Of a stretch of 64,000 nt of DNA, positions 1 through 9,033 are shown piece after piece. The notes beneath the pieces are model-generated. The model was not told the origin of the DNA. It did no database searches and saw only the letters and a program-made list of their open reading frames with translations. The first letter of the stretch is position 1, and every line of letters starts with the position of its first letter. Source of the DNA: Gracilibacillus dipsosauri (GTDB taxonomy: Bacteria; Bacillota; Bacilli; Bacillales; Amphibacillaceae). The DNA lies in NCBI RefSeq assembly GCF_003176895.1, contig NZ_QGTD01000008.1, positions 1 to 64,000 on the forward strand. The letters run 5' to 3'. The translations under genes and the position numbers were made by a program.

Positions 1-148
1 GTCTAAGTACCAAAAATAAAAATCCTGAATCTAATTTGGCACTTAACCCCCGTCTAAGTACCAAAAATAAAAATCCTGAGTCTAATTTGGCCCTTAACCC
101 CCGTCTAAGTACCAAAAATAAAAATCCTGAATCTAATTTGGCACTTAA
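1..148. repeat. 51-bp tandem repeat, about three copies
   Basis: Copies begin at 1, 52 and 103, so the period is exactly 51 bp; the third copy loses its C-run end. Copies differ at only two or three bases. Each unit carries inverted arms, TAAGTACCAAA and TTTGGCACTTA, separated by about 20 bases, so one RNA or DNA strand could fold into a hairpin per unit. The window edge may cut off further copies. The period is a multiple of three, which gives a spurious open frame across the array. Confidence 0.9.
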
Positions 149-159
149 AGCGTTAGACT

Positions 160-223
160 TGTCCAATATATTGATATATAGGACAGCATTAAGAGAATTA
201 ACACTAAATCTGTCCAATATATT
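160..223. other. Palindrome TGTCCAATATAT plus a repeated half-site
   Basis: TGTCCAATATAT at 160-171 faces ATATATAGGACA at 174-185 across a 2-base gap, with one mismatch. The half-site recurs directly as TGTCCAATATATT at 211-223. This could be a protein-binding site or a hairpin at the end of the adjoining repeat array. No function can be assigned. Confidence 0.4.
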
Positions 224-409
224 AAAAAGCCAAGAAAGAGATAGCTTTTCCCCAGCCTAGACCGAAAGAGAAAAGCATTATCATCATAAATATTTTCACA
301 AAGCTTACCCGCAATACCCTAAACTCACTCGCCAGAACAATAGTTGTTTCCGTACTTTCAATGAATAACAGTGGATTGTAAAGATAATATTAACCAATGT
401 AAATTAAAT

Positions 410-427
410 TTTACATATTTTTTGACT
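410..427 (+). promoter_or_regulatory. Possible PhoP box upstream of phoPR
   Basis: TTTACA and TTGACT lie as direct half-sites 6 bp apart, close to the PhoP pattern of TTAACA-like hexamers spaced by about 5 bp. The second hexamer could also serve as a -35 box. Autoregulation of phoPR is known in Bacillus subtilis; its use here is inferred from this weak match. Confidence 0.3.
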
Positions 428-506
428 TTTTGTGGACTTTATCTATTCACTTTAAATGTACGTCCATGTATGATAGGAGTATATAGATAGTAGATGGGGT
501 GCTGGA

Positions 507-1202
507 ATGGAAGAGAAAGTTTTAATCGTTGATGATGAACAATCTATTGTGACTCTTTTACAATATAACATTGAAAAGTCAGGATTTCAGACAGAAGTAG
601 CCTATGATGGTACAGAGGGGCTACAGAAGGCGTCAACTGGGGAATTTGATTTAATAGTGCTTGACCTTATGTTACCTGGATTAGAAGGAACAGAAGTGTG
701 CAAGGCGTTAAGACAAAAACAAATAGACACACCAATCCTGATGTTAACTGCTAAAGATGATGAATTTGATAAAGTACTTGGATTAGAACTAGGAGCAGAT
801 GATTATTTAACCAAGCCTTTTAGTCCTAAAGAAGTAGTAGCGCGTATCAAAGCAATTCTTCGCAGAACAAAACAACGAGAAACAGCGACAGATCAACCAT
901 ACATAAAAATTGCAGAGTTATTAATTTACCCTCAACAATACGAGGCGACGATTGATGGAAAGACATTGAGTTTTACACGTAAAGAGTTTGAATTATTACA
1001 TTATTTAGCGAAGCACAAAGGAAAAGTCTTATCAAGAGATCAACTATTAAGTGCTGTATGGAATTATGATTTTGTAGGAGATACGAGGATAGTGGATGTG
1101 CATGTGAGCCATTTACGGGAGAAAATTGAACCTGATACAAAGCATCCAGTATATATTAAAACAATTAGAGGTCTTGGATACAAAATGGAGGAGCCCACTT
1201 AA
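507..1202 (+). CDS. phoP: Phosphate response regulator PhoP
   Basis: OmpR/PhoB-type response regulator of 231 aa, acting in the cytoplasm as a DNA-binding activator or repressor of phosphate-starvation genes. The receiver domain covers about residues 4-115, with acidic pocket D9-D10, phosphoacceptor D53 in the VLDLMLPG stretch and conserved K103 in TKPF. The winged-helix domain (about 130-228) shows the RDQLL and RIVDVHVSHLR recognition region. The ATG follows a GATGGGG Shine-Dalgarno. The stop codon overlaps the start of the kinase gene (TAATG), so the two are translationally coupled. The PhoP assignment rests on the kinase partner and the polA-mutM neighbourhood as in Bacillus. Confidence 0.93.
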   Translation: MEEKVLIVDDEQSIVTLLQYNIEKSGFQTEVAYDGTEGLQKASTGEFDLIVLDLMLPGLEGTEVCKALRQKQIDTPILMLTAKDDEFDKVLGLELGADDYLTKPFSPKEVVARIKAILRRTKQRETATDQPYIKIAELLIYPQQYEATIDGKTLSFTRKEFELLHYLAKHKGKVLSRDQLLSAVWNYDFVGDTRIVDVHVSHLREKIEPDTKHPVYIKTIRGLGYKMEEPT

Positions 1203-2581
1203 TGGATAAGGAGCAAAAAACCAATAGCTTTTATCGATATATGGTGATGATCACCTCCGTATTTTTTTTAATCGGATTAGTTGTGGTTCCTTTTACTACT
1301 GGTGATGACCAACTATTTGTTCTCTTTTCATTGCTAATTGGCTATATAGTTGTCTTAATACTAATGTATCATATGTATGAAAACTACGTGAAGCCAATAC
1401 GAGCAGCCATCAATGTGACAGATGAACTTGTAAAGGGTAATTACAATGTTCGCACATATGTAAAGCCGAGTGGGGAAGCTCAACAGCTGAGTAATCAGCT
1501 AAATATGCTCGCTAGGAACTTACAAGAGATGGCAATCCAAGAAAAAATGCAAGGAAGTCAGTGGAAAACTGTCATTAACAATATGGAAAGTGGACTTATG
1601 CTTATTGACGAGAGAGGCTATGTTCATTTAGTAAATCGTAAATTTTTACATATGTTCGGTAAACAATCCACAAATTATATAGGCTATTTATATTATGACG
1701 TATTGGATGATAAGAGCATTCACAAAGTAGTCCAAGAAACATTCTTGTATGAAGATAAGATGATTGGTGCGATTACGCTATCGATTAAGGAAGATAAGCA
1801 TCATATTGAAGTGGTAGGAGCCCCAGTTATCAATGATGTTCGAGAATTAAAGGGCACGGTACTCGTTTTCCATGACATAACGGATTTGAAACGTGTGGAA
1901 CAAATGCGAAAAGATTTTGTTGCCAATGTATCTCATGAGCTAAAAACACCGATTACTTCGATTAGAGGGTTTACTGAGACTTTACTTGATGGGGCGATGG
2001 ATGAGGAGAAACTAAGAAAACAATTTCTTGATATTATTTTAAAAGAGAGCACTAGAATTCAAGCACTTGTACAAGATTTGTTGGAGCTATCAAGACTGGA
2101 AAAAGAAGAGATGCAATTATCGCAGAAAATTATTAAGGTCGATGATTGGATTCCTAATATCTTAACATTAATGGAACAACAGGCTAATAAAAAAAGCATC
2201 GCATTTCATGCTGATATTGAAAAAGGCCTATCTATATATGGAGACCCAGACCGGTTACAACAGGTAGTATTAAATTTATTGTATAATGCTTTCAATTATA
2301 CGGCCGAAGGCGGAGAGGTCTCGTTACACATTCAAAACCAACAGAATAATATAGCTTTATTGGTTCAAGATAATGGGATTGGTATTCCAGCTGAAGCTAA
2401 ACAAAGGATATTTGAGCGATTTTACCGGGTTGATCGAGCGAGAAGTCGAAATACTGGAGGGACAGGATTAGGATTAGCTATTGTGAAACACATAGTAGAA
2501 GCACATCATGGAACGATAGAAGTGGAAAGCCAGCTTAACAAGGGATCAACTTTTATAGTAAAGCTACCTAAAAAGTGGTAA
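1202..2581 (+). CDS. phoR: Phosphate sensor histidine kinase PhoR, short form
   Basis: Membrane histidine kinase partner of PhoP, 459 aa against roughly 580 aa in B. subtilis. Two membrane segments (about 14-31 and 37-57) are joined by only a few residues, so the extracytoplasmic domain of the B. subtilis protein is absent. A HAMP-like linker follows (about 60-115), then a PAS domain (about 120-230), the HisKA H-box VSHELKTP with H245, an N-box around DPDRLQQVVLNLLYNAFN, and the G boxes DNGIGIP and GGTGLGLAIV. All catalytic motifs are intact, so the protein should be active. Signal input presumably comes through the cytoplasmic PAS domain or the membrane. Confidence 0.9.
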   Translation: MDKEQKTNSFYRYMVMITSVFFLIGLVVVPFTTGDDQLFVLFSLLIGYIVVLILMYHMYENYVKPIRAAINVTDELVKGNYNVRTYVKPSGEAQQLSNQLNMLARNLQEMAIQEKMQGSQWKTVINNMESGLMLIDERGYVHLVNRKFLHMFGKQSTNYIGYLYYDVLDDKSIHKVVQETFLYEDKMIGAITLSIKEDKHHIEVVGAPVINDVRELKGTVLVFHDITDLKRVEQMRKDFVANVSHELKTPITSIRGFTETLLDGAMDEEKLRKQFLDIILKESTRIQALVQDLLELSRLEKEEMQLSQKIIKVDDWIPNILTLMEQQANKKSIAFHADIEKGLSIYGDPDRLQQVVLNLLYNAFNYTAEGGEVSLHIQNQQNNIALLVQDNGIGIPAEAKQRIFERFYRVDRARSRNTGGTGLGLAIVKHIVEAHHGTIEVESQLNKGSTFIVKLPKKW

Positions 2582-2614
2582 GAAAATGTATTAATTTTCT
2601 TACCACTTTTGTCA
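2571..2614 (+). terminator. Terminator of phoPR
   Basis: A perfect 17-bp stem with a 6-base loop, starting inside the last codons of phoR. The descending arm ends in CTTTT followed by GTCATTTT. It separates phoPR from hflKC. Confidence 0.75.
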
Positions 2615-2694
2615 TTTTAATGAAACCTTTTTCCTACATATTCGTAGTTGTAGTAAGGGAAGATGGAAGAACATACATAAAAGGGGGAAATCAA

Positions 2695-3690
2695 ATGACG
2701 CTTAAACAAATCTATAGCTGGGTTGGCATTGTTGTTGCTGTAATTTTACTCGGTGTCATAGGTTTAACAAGCTGGTACACAGTGGATGAATCCGAACAAG
2801 CGGTTGTGGTTACATTTGGAGAGGCCGATGAAGGGACGACAGAACCAGGACTACATTTTAAATTACCTTGGCCCATTCAAACGGTGGAAACATTATCAAA
2901 GGAGACATTTAGTCTAAATTTTGGTTATGATGAGGAAAAAGCGGAAAATGCGGATATCGTAAGGATGATTACAGGAGATGAGAATATTCTCCAAGCAGAT
3001 CTAGTTGTGCAATGGAAAATTGTAGAGCCGAATAAGTATTTATTTCATTCGAACGATCCAGAACAAATTTTGTATAATGCTACCTCTGCTTCATTAAGAA
3101 GTATTATCGGGTCATCCACTATTGATGAAGCATTGACAGACGGAAAAGCAAAAATCGAGAATGAGGTTTTGGACTTATTAGTATCCTTAATGGAGGATTA
3201 TGATGTTGGGATTGCAATACAAGACGTCAAGCTTCAAGAGGTGGATTTACCTAATGAGGATGTCCGTCAAGCATTCATGAAAGTTACGGATGCAAGAGAA
3301 ACGATGAATACAAAGAAGAATGAAGCAGACAAATATCGTAATGAGAAATATGAAGAAGCTTTAGGGGAAAAAGATGCCGTTATTACGAGGGCAGAGGGTG
3401 ACAAGATTCAAAGAATTGAAACAGCACGAGGGAATGTAGCTGCTTTTGATGCATTATATCAAGCCTATGAAAGCAACCCACAAGTAACAAGACAACGACT
3501 TGTGTTAGAGACTTTAGAGGAAGTCTTGCCAGATGCTAATATTTATATTATGAATGATGATGGGAATACGATTAAATACTTACCTTTAGGCCAAAACGGT
3601 AACACTGCCACCATTCCACCTGCTACTGATGAGTCTCCTAATGATTCTGAACAAAACAGTGAGGAGGAGTCTACAAATGACGAACAATAA
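2695..3690 (+). CDS. hflK: HflK, membrane SPFH/band-7 protein
   Basis: SPFH/prohibitin-family protein of 331 aa that in other bacteria forms a large membrane cage with HflC and modulates the FtsH protease. One N-terminal membrane segment (about 8-28) precedes a band-7 domain (about 35-220) and a charged helical region (about 230-300), then a polar Asn/Glu-rich tail. The ATG chosen here has AAAGGGGG 6-10 bases upstream; an upstream in-frame ATG would add 40 residues with no ribosome site. The end overlaps hflC by 14 bases. Bacillus subtilis lacks this pair in its phoR-polA interval, so this is an insertion relative to that order. Confidence 0.85.
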   Translation: MTLKQIYSWVGIVVAVILLGVIGLTSWYTVDESEQAVVVTFGEADEGTTEPGLHFKLPWPIQTVETLSKETFSLNFGYDEEKAENADIVRMITGDENILQADLVVQWKIVEPNKYLFHSNDPEQILYNATSASLRSIIGSSTIDEALTDGKAKIENEVLDLLVSLMEDYDVGIAIQDVKLQEVDLPNEDVRQAFMKVTDARETMNTKKNEADKYRNEKYEEALGEKDAVITRAEGDKIQRIETARGNVAAFDALYQAYESNPQVTRQRLVLETLEEVLPDANIYIMNDDGNTIKYLPLGQNGNTATIPPATDESPNDSEQNSEEESTNDEQ

Positions 3691-4606
3691 TGTATATGAG
3701 ATGAAGAAAATGTCACCAAAAGAGATTAAGCGGTATATTAAAATAGGTATCACGCTTTTACTTATCGTCATTCTCCTAATCATTTTAATCAGCAGTATGT
3801 TTGTAGTGAAGGAAGGAGAATATAAGGTGGTTCGCCAATTTGGTGAAGTAGTGAGGATTGAGAGTGAACCTGGATTAAATTTTCGGATTCCTTTACTTCA
3901 ATCTATTACGACACTTCCAAATAAAAAGCTTGTTTATGATGTCATAGAAAGAGAAATTAATACTTTAGATAAAAAGCGGATGATTATTGACAATTATGCC
4001 ATTTGGGAAATAACGGATCCTGAGGCAATGATTGCCAATGCTCGTACTGAGATAGGAGCAGAAGCGAGAATGTCAGAGTTCATTTTTTCTATCATTCGTT
4101 CGGAGCTAGGTACGCTAAATTATGATCAGATTATTAATGAAGAAGGTAGTACAAGAGGGGATTTAAACCAACGGGTGACAGATCGTGTAAATGAGCTCTT
4201 AGAAAGAGATAATTATGGTATTCAGGTGGATGACGTCCGCATTAAGCGTTCTGATTTACCTGAAGAAAACGAGCAATCTGTCTACAATCGTATGATTTCC
4301 GAGCGTGAGTCCCAAGCACAACAATATTTGTCACAGGGTGAGGCCGAAAAGAACAGAATCATGGCAGAGGCTGATCGAGATGTAACGGAGATGCTGTCCA
4401 AAGCAAATGCCCAAGCAGAGCAAATTCGTGCAGAAGGGGAAGAAGAGGCAGCGAAAATATATAATCAATCCTTTTCAAAGGATGAAGAATTCTATCAATT
4501 ATACCGTACACTTGAATCCTATAAGAAAACAATAGATGGTGAAACGACCATTATCATTCCACAGGGCTCTCCTTATGCTGATTTACTGATGGGTTATATG
4601 GAATAG
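3677..4606 (+). CDS. hflC: HflC, membrane SPFH/band-7 protein
   Basis: Partner of HflK, 309 aa, with one N-terminal membrane segment (about 22-44), an SPFH domain and a long Glu/Ala-rich coiled region (about 215-275) typical of the family. The ATG overlaps the end of hflK and is preceded by GAGGAGG at good spacing, so the two are coupled. An in-frame upstream ATG lies within hflK and lacks a ribosome site. It probably works with HflK as a membrane scaffold controlling FtsH; that role is from family knowledge. Confidence 0.85.
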   Translation: MTNNNVYEMKKMSPKEIKRYIKIGITLLLIVILLIILISSMFVVKEGEYKVVRQFGEVVRIESEPGLNFRIPLLQSITTLPNKKLVYDVIEREINTLDKKRMIIDNYAIWEITDPEAMIANARTEIGAEARMSEFIFSIIRSELGTLNYDQIINEEGSTRGDLNQRVTDRVNELLERDNYGIQVDDVRIKRSDLPEENEQSVYNRMISERESQAQQYLSQGEAEKNRIMAEADRDVTEMLSKANAQAEQIRAEGEEEAAKIYNQSFSKDEEFYQLYRTLESYKKTIDGETTIIIPQGSPYADLLMGYME

Positions 4607-4614
4607 TAATGCTT

Positions 4615-4656
4615 GAATAGAGATACAAAGAAAATTTTTTGTATCTCTATTCTGCT
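4615..4656 (+). terminator. Terminator of hflKC
   Basis: GAATAGAGATACAA pairs with TTGTATCTCTATTC across a short A/T loop, followed by TGCTTTT. It lies just past the hflC stop. Confidence 0.7.
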
Positions 4657-4698
4657 TTTATGGAGCAAAACACTATAATATAAAAGTGGTGAGAAAAA

Positions 4699-5274
4699 TT
4701 GAAGACAACACTAATTATGGTTAGGCATGCCGAGTCTCCATACATATTCGGTAAAGAAAGATCAAGAGAATTATCTGCTAAAGGGAAAGAAGCGGCGAAT
4801 AAAGTGAAAGAAATTTTAGCAGAACACAAAAATATTTCTATTGTTTCAAGTCCTTATACGAGATCAGTACAAACGGTTCAGCCCTTAGCAGAATGGAAAG
4901 GGCTTTCGATCACCGAGTACGAGGAATTAAGAGAAAGACCAATTAAAGGGCTAAATTATAAACTGGAGGAGAGAGAGTTAGTCAAAGCTATTCAGCAATC
5001 ATTTGTAGATAAGAACTTCTGCCTAGAAGGTGGGGAATCCACAGCGGAGGCGCAGAGTAGAGCAATCCCTGTTATTCACCAGTTACTGAAGGATCATCAA
5101 GGCAAAACAGTGGTAATAGGTACCCATGGAAATATTATGACAATTATGATGAATTATTTTGACGAAAAATTCGGCTTCGATTTTTGGCATCGTACTTCTA
5201 AGCCAGACATTTATGAATTAAGTTTTTTCCAAAATAATTTGGTAAGAATCCAAAGGCTATGGCAGCACGGATGA
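4699..5274 (+). CDS. Histidine phosphatase family protein
   Basis: Phosphoglycerate-mutase-like phosphatase, 191 aa. The catalytic VRHAES stretch has R9 and H10, the SSPYTRSVQT segment carries the second conserved Arg, and GTHGNIM supplies the second catalytic His, so the active site is complete. The start codon is TTG behind GTGGTGAG. The substrate cannot be told from sequence; relatives act on sugar phosphates, nucleotides or cofactor precursors. It stands alone between the hflKC terminator and an acetyltransferase remnant. Confidence 0.8.
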   Translation: MKTTLIMVRHAESPYIFGKERSRELSAKGKEAANKVKEILAEHKNISIVSSPYTRSVQTVQPLAEWKGLSITEYEELRERPIKGLNYKLEERELVKAIQQSFVDKNFCLEGGESTAEAQSRAIPVIHQLLKDHQGKTVVIGTHGNIMTIMMNYFDEKFGFDFWHRTSKPDIYELSFFQNNLVRIQRLWQHG

Positions 5275-5429
5275 CTGTGAACAAAGATTTGGAGGCTTTG
5301 CTTCACTATTGTTTAAAGGAAATGAAAGAGGCTGGTTATGAGTATGCGATCATCGGTCAGGCTGGGCCAATTGAGTTTTATGAAAAGGCTTGTCAAGCAA
5401 GGGTCATTCCTATAAAATCCTCATTCTAA
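5259..5429 (+). pseudogene. GNAT acetyltransferase C-terminal remnant
   Basis: A 56-codon open frame starting in the end of the phosphatase gene, in another frame. It reads LLHYCLKEMKEAGYEYAII then GQAGPIEFYEKAC, which resembles the C-terminal CoA-binding half of GNAT acetyltransferases, where a helix leads into an AIIG..GP.EFY.K segment. The N-terminal half with the main CoA loop is missing and no ribosome site precedes the first ATG. It is most likely a decayed gene rather than a functional small protein. Confidence 0.5.
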
Positions 5430-5531
5430 TAAAGAAGAATAAAAATGATATTGTGTTCAAATAGTGGTAAAATAGTGGATAAGATTATACGTATATGCCA
5501 TTCGGGCATAGATAAAGGAGTTTTTGTGCAA

Positions 5532-8171
5532 ATGTCGAATAAATTAATTCTGATTGATGGAAACAGTATTGCTTACAGAGCTTTTTTTGCTTTACCTTTA
5601 TTGAACAATGATAAGGGAGTGTATACGAATGCTGTCTATGGTTTTACTACAATGCTACTTAGAATATTAGAAGAGGAAAAGCCAAGTCATGTATTGGTTG
5701 CCTTTGATGCTGGTAAAACAACTTTTCGTCATGAAACCTATAAGGAATATAAAGGTGGACGGCAAAAGACACCACCAGAATTAAGTGAACAATTCCCGTT
5801 ATTAAGAGAACTTTTAGATGCCTTTCAAATTAAGCACTACCAGCTTGAGAACTTTGAAGCAGATGATATCATTGGAACTATTTCAAAGCAAGCAAAGCAA
5901 GACGGCTGGAACGTTAAAGTAATTTCTGGTGATAAAGATTTACTTCAACTAGTCTCCGAAAAGATCGATGTAAGTGTAACGAAAAAAGGAATTAGTGATG
6001 TGATGAATTATACTCCAGATACATTAAAGGAAGATATGGAAATTAGCCCAGATCAGGTCATTGATTTGAAGGCTTTGATGGGAGATAAATCTGATAATAT
6101 ACCAGGGGTCCCTGGAGTGGGGCAGAAAACGGCCGTCAAGCTGTTAAAGGAATACCAGACTCTCGAAAACTTATATGATCATCTTGATGAGGTATCTGGG
6201 AAGAAGTTAAAGGAAAATTTAACAAATCATAAAGATGATGCCTTTATGAGCAAGGACCTAGCAACGATCAATCAGTCTTCTCCAATCGAAATTTCCGTAA
6301 AGGATACGTTATATGATGGTTATGATGCAACAAATCTACGGAATTTATTTGGTGAATTAGGCTTTTCTTCCTTAATGGGGAGAATCTCTGGTGATGAGGA
6401 AGCGGATGTCGAAAGTACAACGCTTGAAGCAATAGATTTTGAAAAAATCGAAAGTATTTCTGAGGATCTTTTTACAGGTGTTGCTGCATTTGATATAGAG
6501 ATCCTGGAAGAAAATTATCATCGGGAGCAGATGATTGGTGCATCACTTGTTAATGAAAAAGGTAAATTCTTTATTCCCATCGATGTATTCAAAGAATCTA
6601 CAGCGTTTAAGAGATGGGCAGAGGATAGCTCGAAGAAAAAATATGTATTTGATGCCAAAAAAATTACGGTACTCCTGAACCGATTCGAAATTGGTATAGA
6701 AGGAATTTCCTTTGATTTACTACTAGCTTCTTATCTGATTAATCCATCTGAGAATAATCATGACATTCCTGCTATTAGTCATCGCTTTGGCAAAACCGCT
6801 ATCCAATTCGATGATGAGGTTTATGGAAAAGGTGCAAAAAAGGGACTTCCTGATGAGGAAGATAAATGGATAGAGCACATTGTTAGAAAAACAACGATGA
6901 TCTATGAATTAAAGAAACAAATGGAAGATGAGCTAGAGGGGAATAAACAGCTAGATTTACTCTATGAATTAGAGCTCCCCTTAGCACTCGTTTTAGGGGA
7001 AATGGAAGCAAGAGGAGTAAAGGTTGATAGTAGTCGACTAGTTGAGATGGGAAAAGAGTTGACCGAAAGACTGAAAGTATTAGAAGAAGAGGTTTATGAA
7101 TTAGCTGGTGAAAAGTTTAATCTTAATTCACCAAAGCAGCTCGGTCCCATTCTGTTTGAAAAATTAGAGCTTCCGGCTATCAAGAAAACGAAAACGGGTT
7201 ATTCTACTTCTGCGGACGTTCTCGAGCAGCTACAAGGAAAGCATCCGATAATTGAGAAGATTCTATTATATCGTCAACTGAAGAAATTAGACTCCACGTA
7301 CATTGCAGGATTACTACGGGAAGTATTTAAACAGGATGAAAAAATCCATACTCGATTTAATCAAGCATTAACTCAGACAGGACGCTTAAGCTCTATTGAT
7401 CCCAATTTACAGAATATCCCGATTCGAATCGAAGAAGGTAGAAAAATTAGACAAGCCTTTATTCCGTCAAAAGCAGGCTGGAAAATGCTTGCAGCGGATT
7501 ATTCTCAAATCGAACTGCGTGTCCTCGCGCATATTGCAGAAGATGAGAAATTACAAGCAGCCTTCCAACAGGATAAGGATATTCATACTCAAACAGCAAT
7601 GGATGTTTTTCATGTTTCGGAAAAAGATGTTACATCCAATATGAGGCGTCAAGCAAAGGCGGTTAACTTTGGTATTGTATATGGAATTAGTGATTACGGT
7701 TTATCCCAGAGTCTTGGTATTACTAGAAAAGAAGCTAAGAAATTTATTGAACGCTACTTGGAAAGCTATCCATCTGTTAGAGATTATATGAAGGATATCG
7801 TTGCCAAAGCAAAGCAGGATGGGTTCGTTACAACGATTATGAACCGAAGGCGTTATCTTCCAGACATTACTAGTCGTAACTTTAATGTTAGGAGCTTTGC
7901 TGAGCGAACGGCGATGAATACACCGATTCAAGGAAGTGCTGCTGATATTATCAAATTAGCAATGATTGAACTTGACCGTAGATTAAAAGAAGCAGAGGTA
8001 AAAGCACGACTTCTATTACAAGTTCACGATGAATTGATTTTAGAAGTGCCAGAAGAAGAAGTGGATAAGATATCAGACCTTGTAGCAGAAGTAATGGAAA
8101 ATGCGATCGAATTAAGTGTACCATTAAAAGTAGATGTATCCCATGGTGATACATGGTATGATGCAAAATAA
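5532..8171 (+). CDS. polA: DNA polymerase I
   Basis: Family A polymerase for gap filling, repair and Okazaki-fragment processing, 879 aa, like other Bacillus enzymes. The 5'-3' nuclease domain (about 1-290) shows the DGNS and EADDIIG acidic clusters and the GVGQKTAVKLL helix-hairpin-helix. The middle proofreading-like domain keeps FDIE and SFDLLLASYL, but the usual final YxxxD motif reads KTTMIYELK, so proofreading is probably absent. The polymerase domain has motif A DYSQIELR, motif B RRQAKAVNFGIVYG and motif C QVHDELILE. The ATG matches relatives; a GTG two codons upstream is closer to AAAGGAG and is an alternative start. mutM follows after 18 bases. Confidence 0.95.
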   Translation: MSNKLILIDGNSIAYRAFFALPLLNNDKGVYTNAVYGFTTMLLRILEEEKPSHVLVAFDAGKTTFRHETYKEYKGGRQKTPPELSEQFPLLRELLDAFQIKHYQLENFEADDIIGTISKQAKQDGWNVKVISGDKDLLQLVSEKIDVSVTKKGISDVMNYTPDTLKEDMEISPDQVIDLKALMGDKSDNIPGVPGVGQKTAVKLLKEYQTLENLYDHLDEVSGKKLKENLTNHKDDAFMSKDLATINQSSPIEISVKDTLYDGYDATNLRNLFGELGFSSLMGRISGDEEADVESTTLEAIDFEKIESISEDLFTGVAAFDIEILEENYHREQMIGASLVNEKGKFFIPIDVFKESTAFKRWAEDSSKKKYVFDAKKITVLLNRFEIGIEGISFDLLLASYLINPSENNHDIPAISHRFGKTAIQFDDEVYGKGAKKGLPDEEDKWIEHIVRKTTMIYELKKQMEDELEGNKQLDLLYELELPLALVLGEMEARGVKVDSSRLVEMGKELTERLKVLEEEVYELAGEKFNLNSPKQLGPILFEKLELPAIKKTKTGYSTSADVLEQLQGKHPIIEKILLYRQLKKLDSTYIAGLLREVFKQDEKIHTRFNQALTQTGRLSSIDPNLQNIPIRIEEGRKIRQAFIPSKAGWKMLAADYSQIELRVLAHIAEDEKLQAAFQQDKDIHTQTAMDVFHVSEKDVTSNMRRQAKAVNFGIVYGISDYGLSQSLGITRKEAKKFIERYLESYPSVRDYMKDIVAKAKQDGFVTTIMNRRRYLPDITSRNFNVRSFAERTAMNTPIQGSAADIIKLAMIELDRRLKEAEVKARLLLQVHDELILEVPEEEVDKISDLVAEVMENAIELSVPLKVDVSHGDTWYDAK

Positions 8172-8189
8172 GTTAGGAGAAGTTCAGAA

Positions 8190-9017
8190 ATGCCAGAGCT
8201 ACCAGAAGTGGAAACAATAAGACAAACATTAAGACAATTGGTCATTGGCAAGGAAATGGAGTCTGTCGATATAAAATGGCCAAAAATTATTCAAAAACCA
8301 GATGATATGGAAGAATTCAAGCAGCTATTAGTGGGACAAACAATAGAGGAAATACGAAGAAAAGGGAAGTTCCTTTTGTTCGATTTAACAGATCTTGTGT
8401 TAGTTTCCCATTTAAGAATGGAAGGGAAATATGGCGTGTTTCAAAAGGGAGAAGAGATTGCCGAACATACTCATATCACCTTCCATTTTGTGGATGGAAC
8501 AGAGCTTAGATATCGGGATGTTCGAAAATTTGGCACGATGCATTTATTTGAAAAAGGTGCAGAACTTGATGAAAAGCCTCTAATTCAATTGGCAATGGAT
8601 CCATTAGAAGAACATTTTTCTTTTACACTTTTTGCCCAAAAAATTCAAAAAAGCGAACGTGTCATTAAAAACATCTTATTAGATCAAACAGTAATCGCAG
8701 GACTTGGTAATATTTACGTGGATGAGACACTTTTTCTCGCAGGTATTCATCCATTACGTAAAGGTAATAGCCTAACCTTAAGCGAAATAGAAACCATTTA
8801 TCAATCAGCAGTGCTTACCTTACAGGAAGCAATTAAGCAAGGTGGAACAACGATTCGTTCCTATGTGAACAGTCAGGGGCAAATCGGCATGTTCCAACAG
8901 CAATTACATGTATATGGTCAAACAGACAAAGCCTGTCGGAAATGTCATGACAAGATTGTAAAAATGAAGGTGAATGGTAGAGGCACGCACTTTTGTCCAA
9001 CCTGTCAACAGCTATAA
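8190..9017 (+). CDS. mutM: Formamidopyrimidine-DNA glycosylase
   Basis: Bifunctional DNA glycosylase/AP lyase removing oxidised purines such as 8-oxoguanine, 275 aa. The N-terminus PELPEVETI holds the catalytic Pro and Glu exposed after Met removal. HLRMEGKY contains the conserved lysine, the helix-two-turn-helix lies around GLGNIYVDE, and the C-terminal zinc finger has CRKC and CPTC pairs. It follows polA closely and precedes coaE by 16 bases, as a repair operon; the ytaF gene found between them in B. subtilis is absent. Confidence 0.95.
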   Translation: MPELPEVETIRQTLRQLVIGKEMESVDIKWPKIIQKPDDMEEFKQLLVGQTIEEIRRKGKFLLFDLTDLVLVSHLRMEGKYGVFQKGEEIAEHTHITFHFVDGTELRYRDVRKFGTMHLFEKGAELDEKPLIQLAMDPLEEHFSFTLFAQKIQKSERVIKNILLDQTVIAGLGNIYVDETLFLAGIHPLRKGNSLTLSEIETIYQSAVLTLQEAIKQGGTTIRSYVNSQGQIGMFQQQLHVYGQTDKACRKCHDKIVKMKVNGRGTHFCPTCQQL

Positions 9018-9033
9018 ATGGTGGTGGAGATGA

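Noticed and set aside
36-260. 74-aa open frame at the window start
   Set aside because: It exists only because the 51-bp repeat is a multiple of three; no ribosome site and a purely repetitive product.
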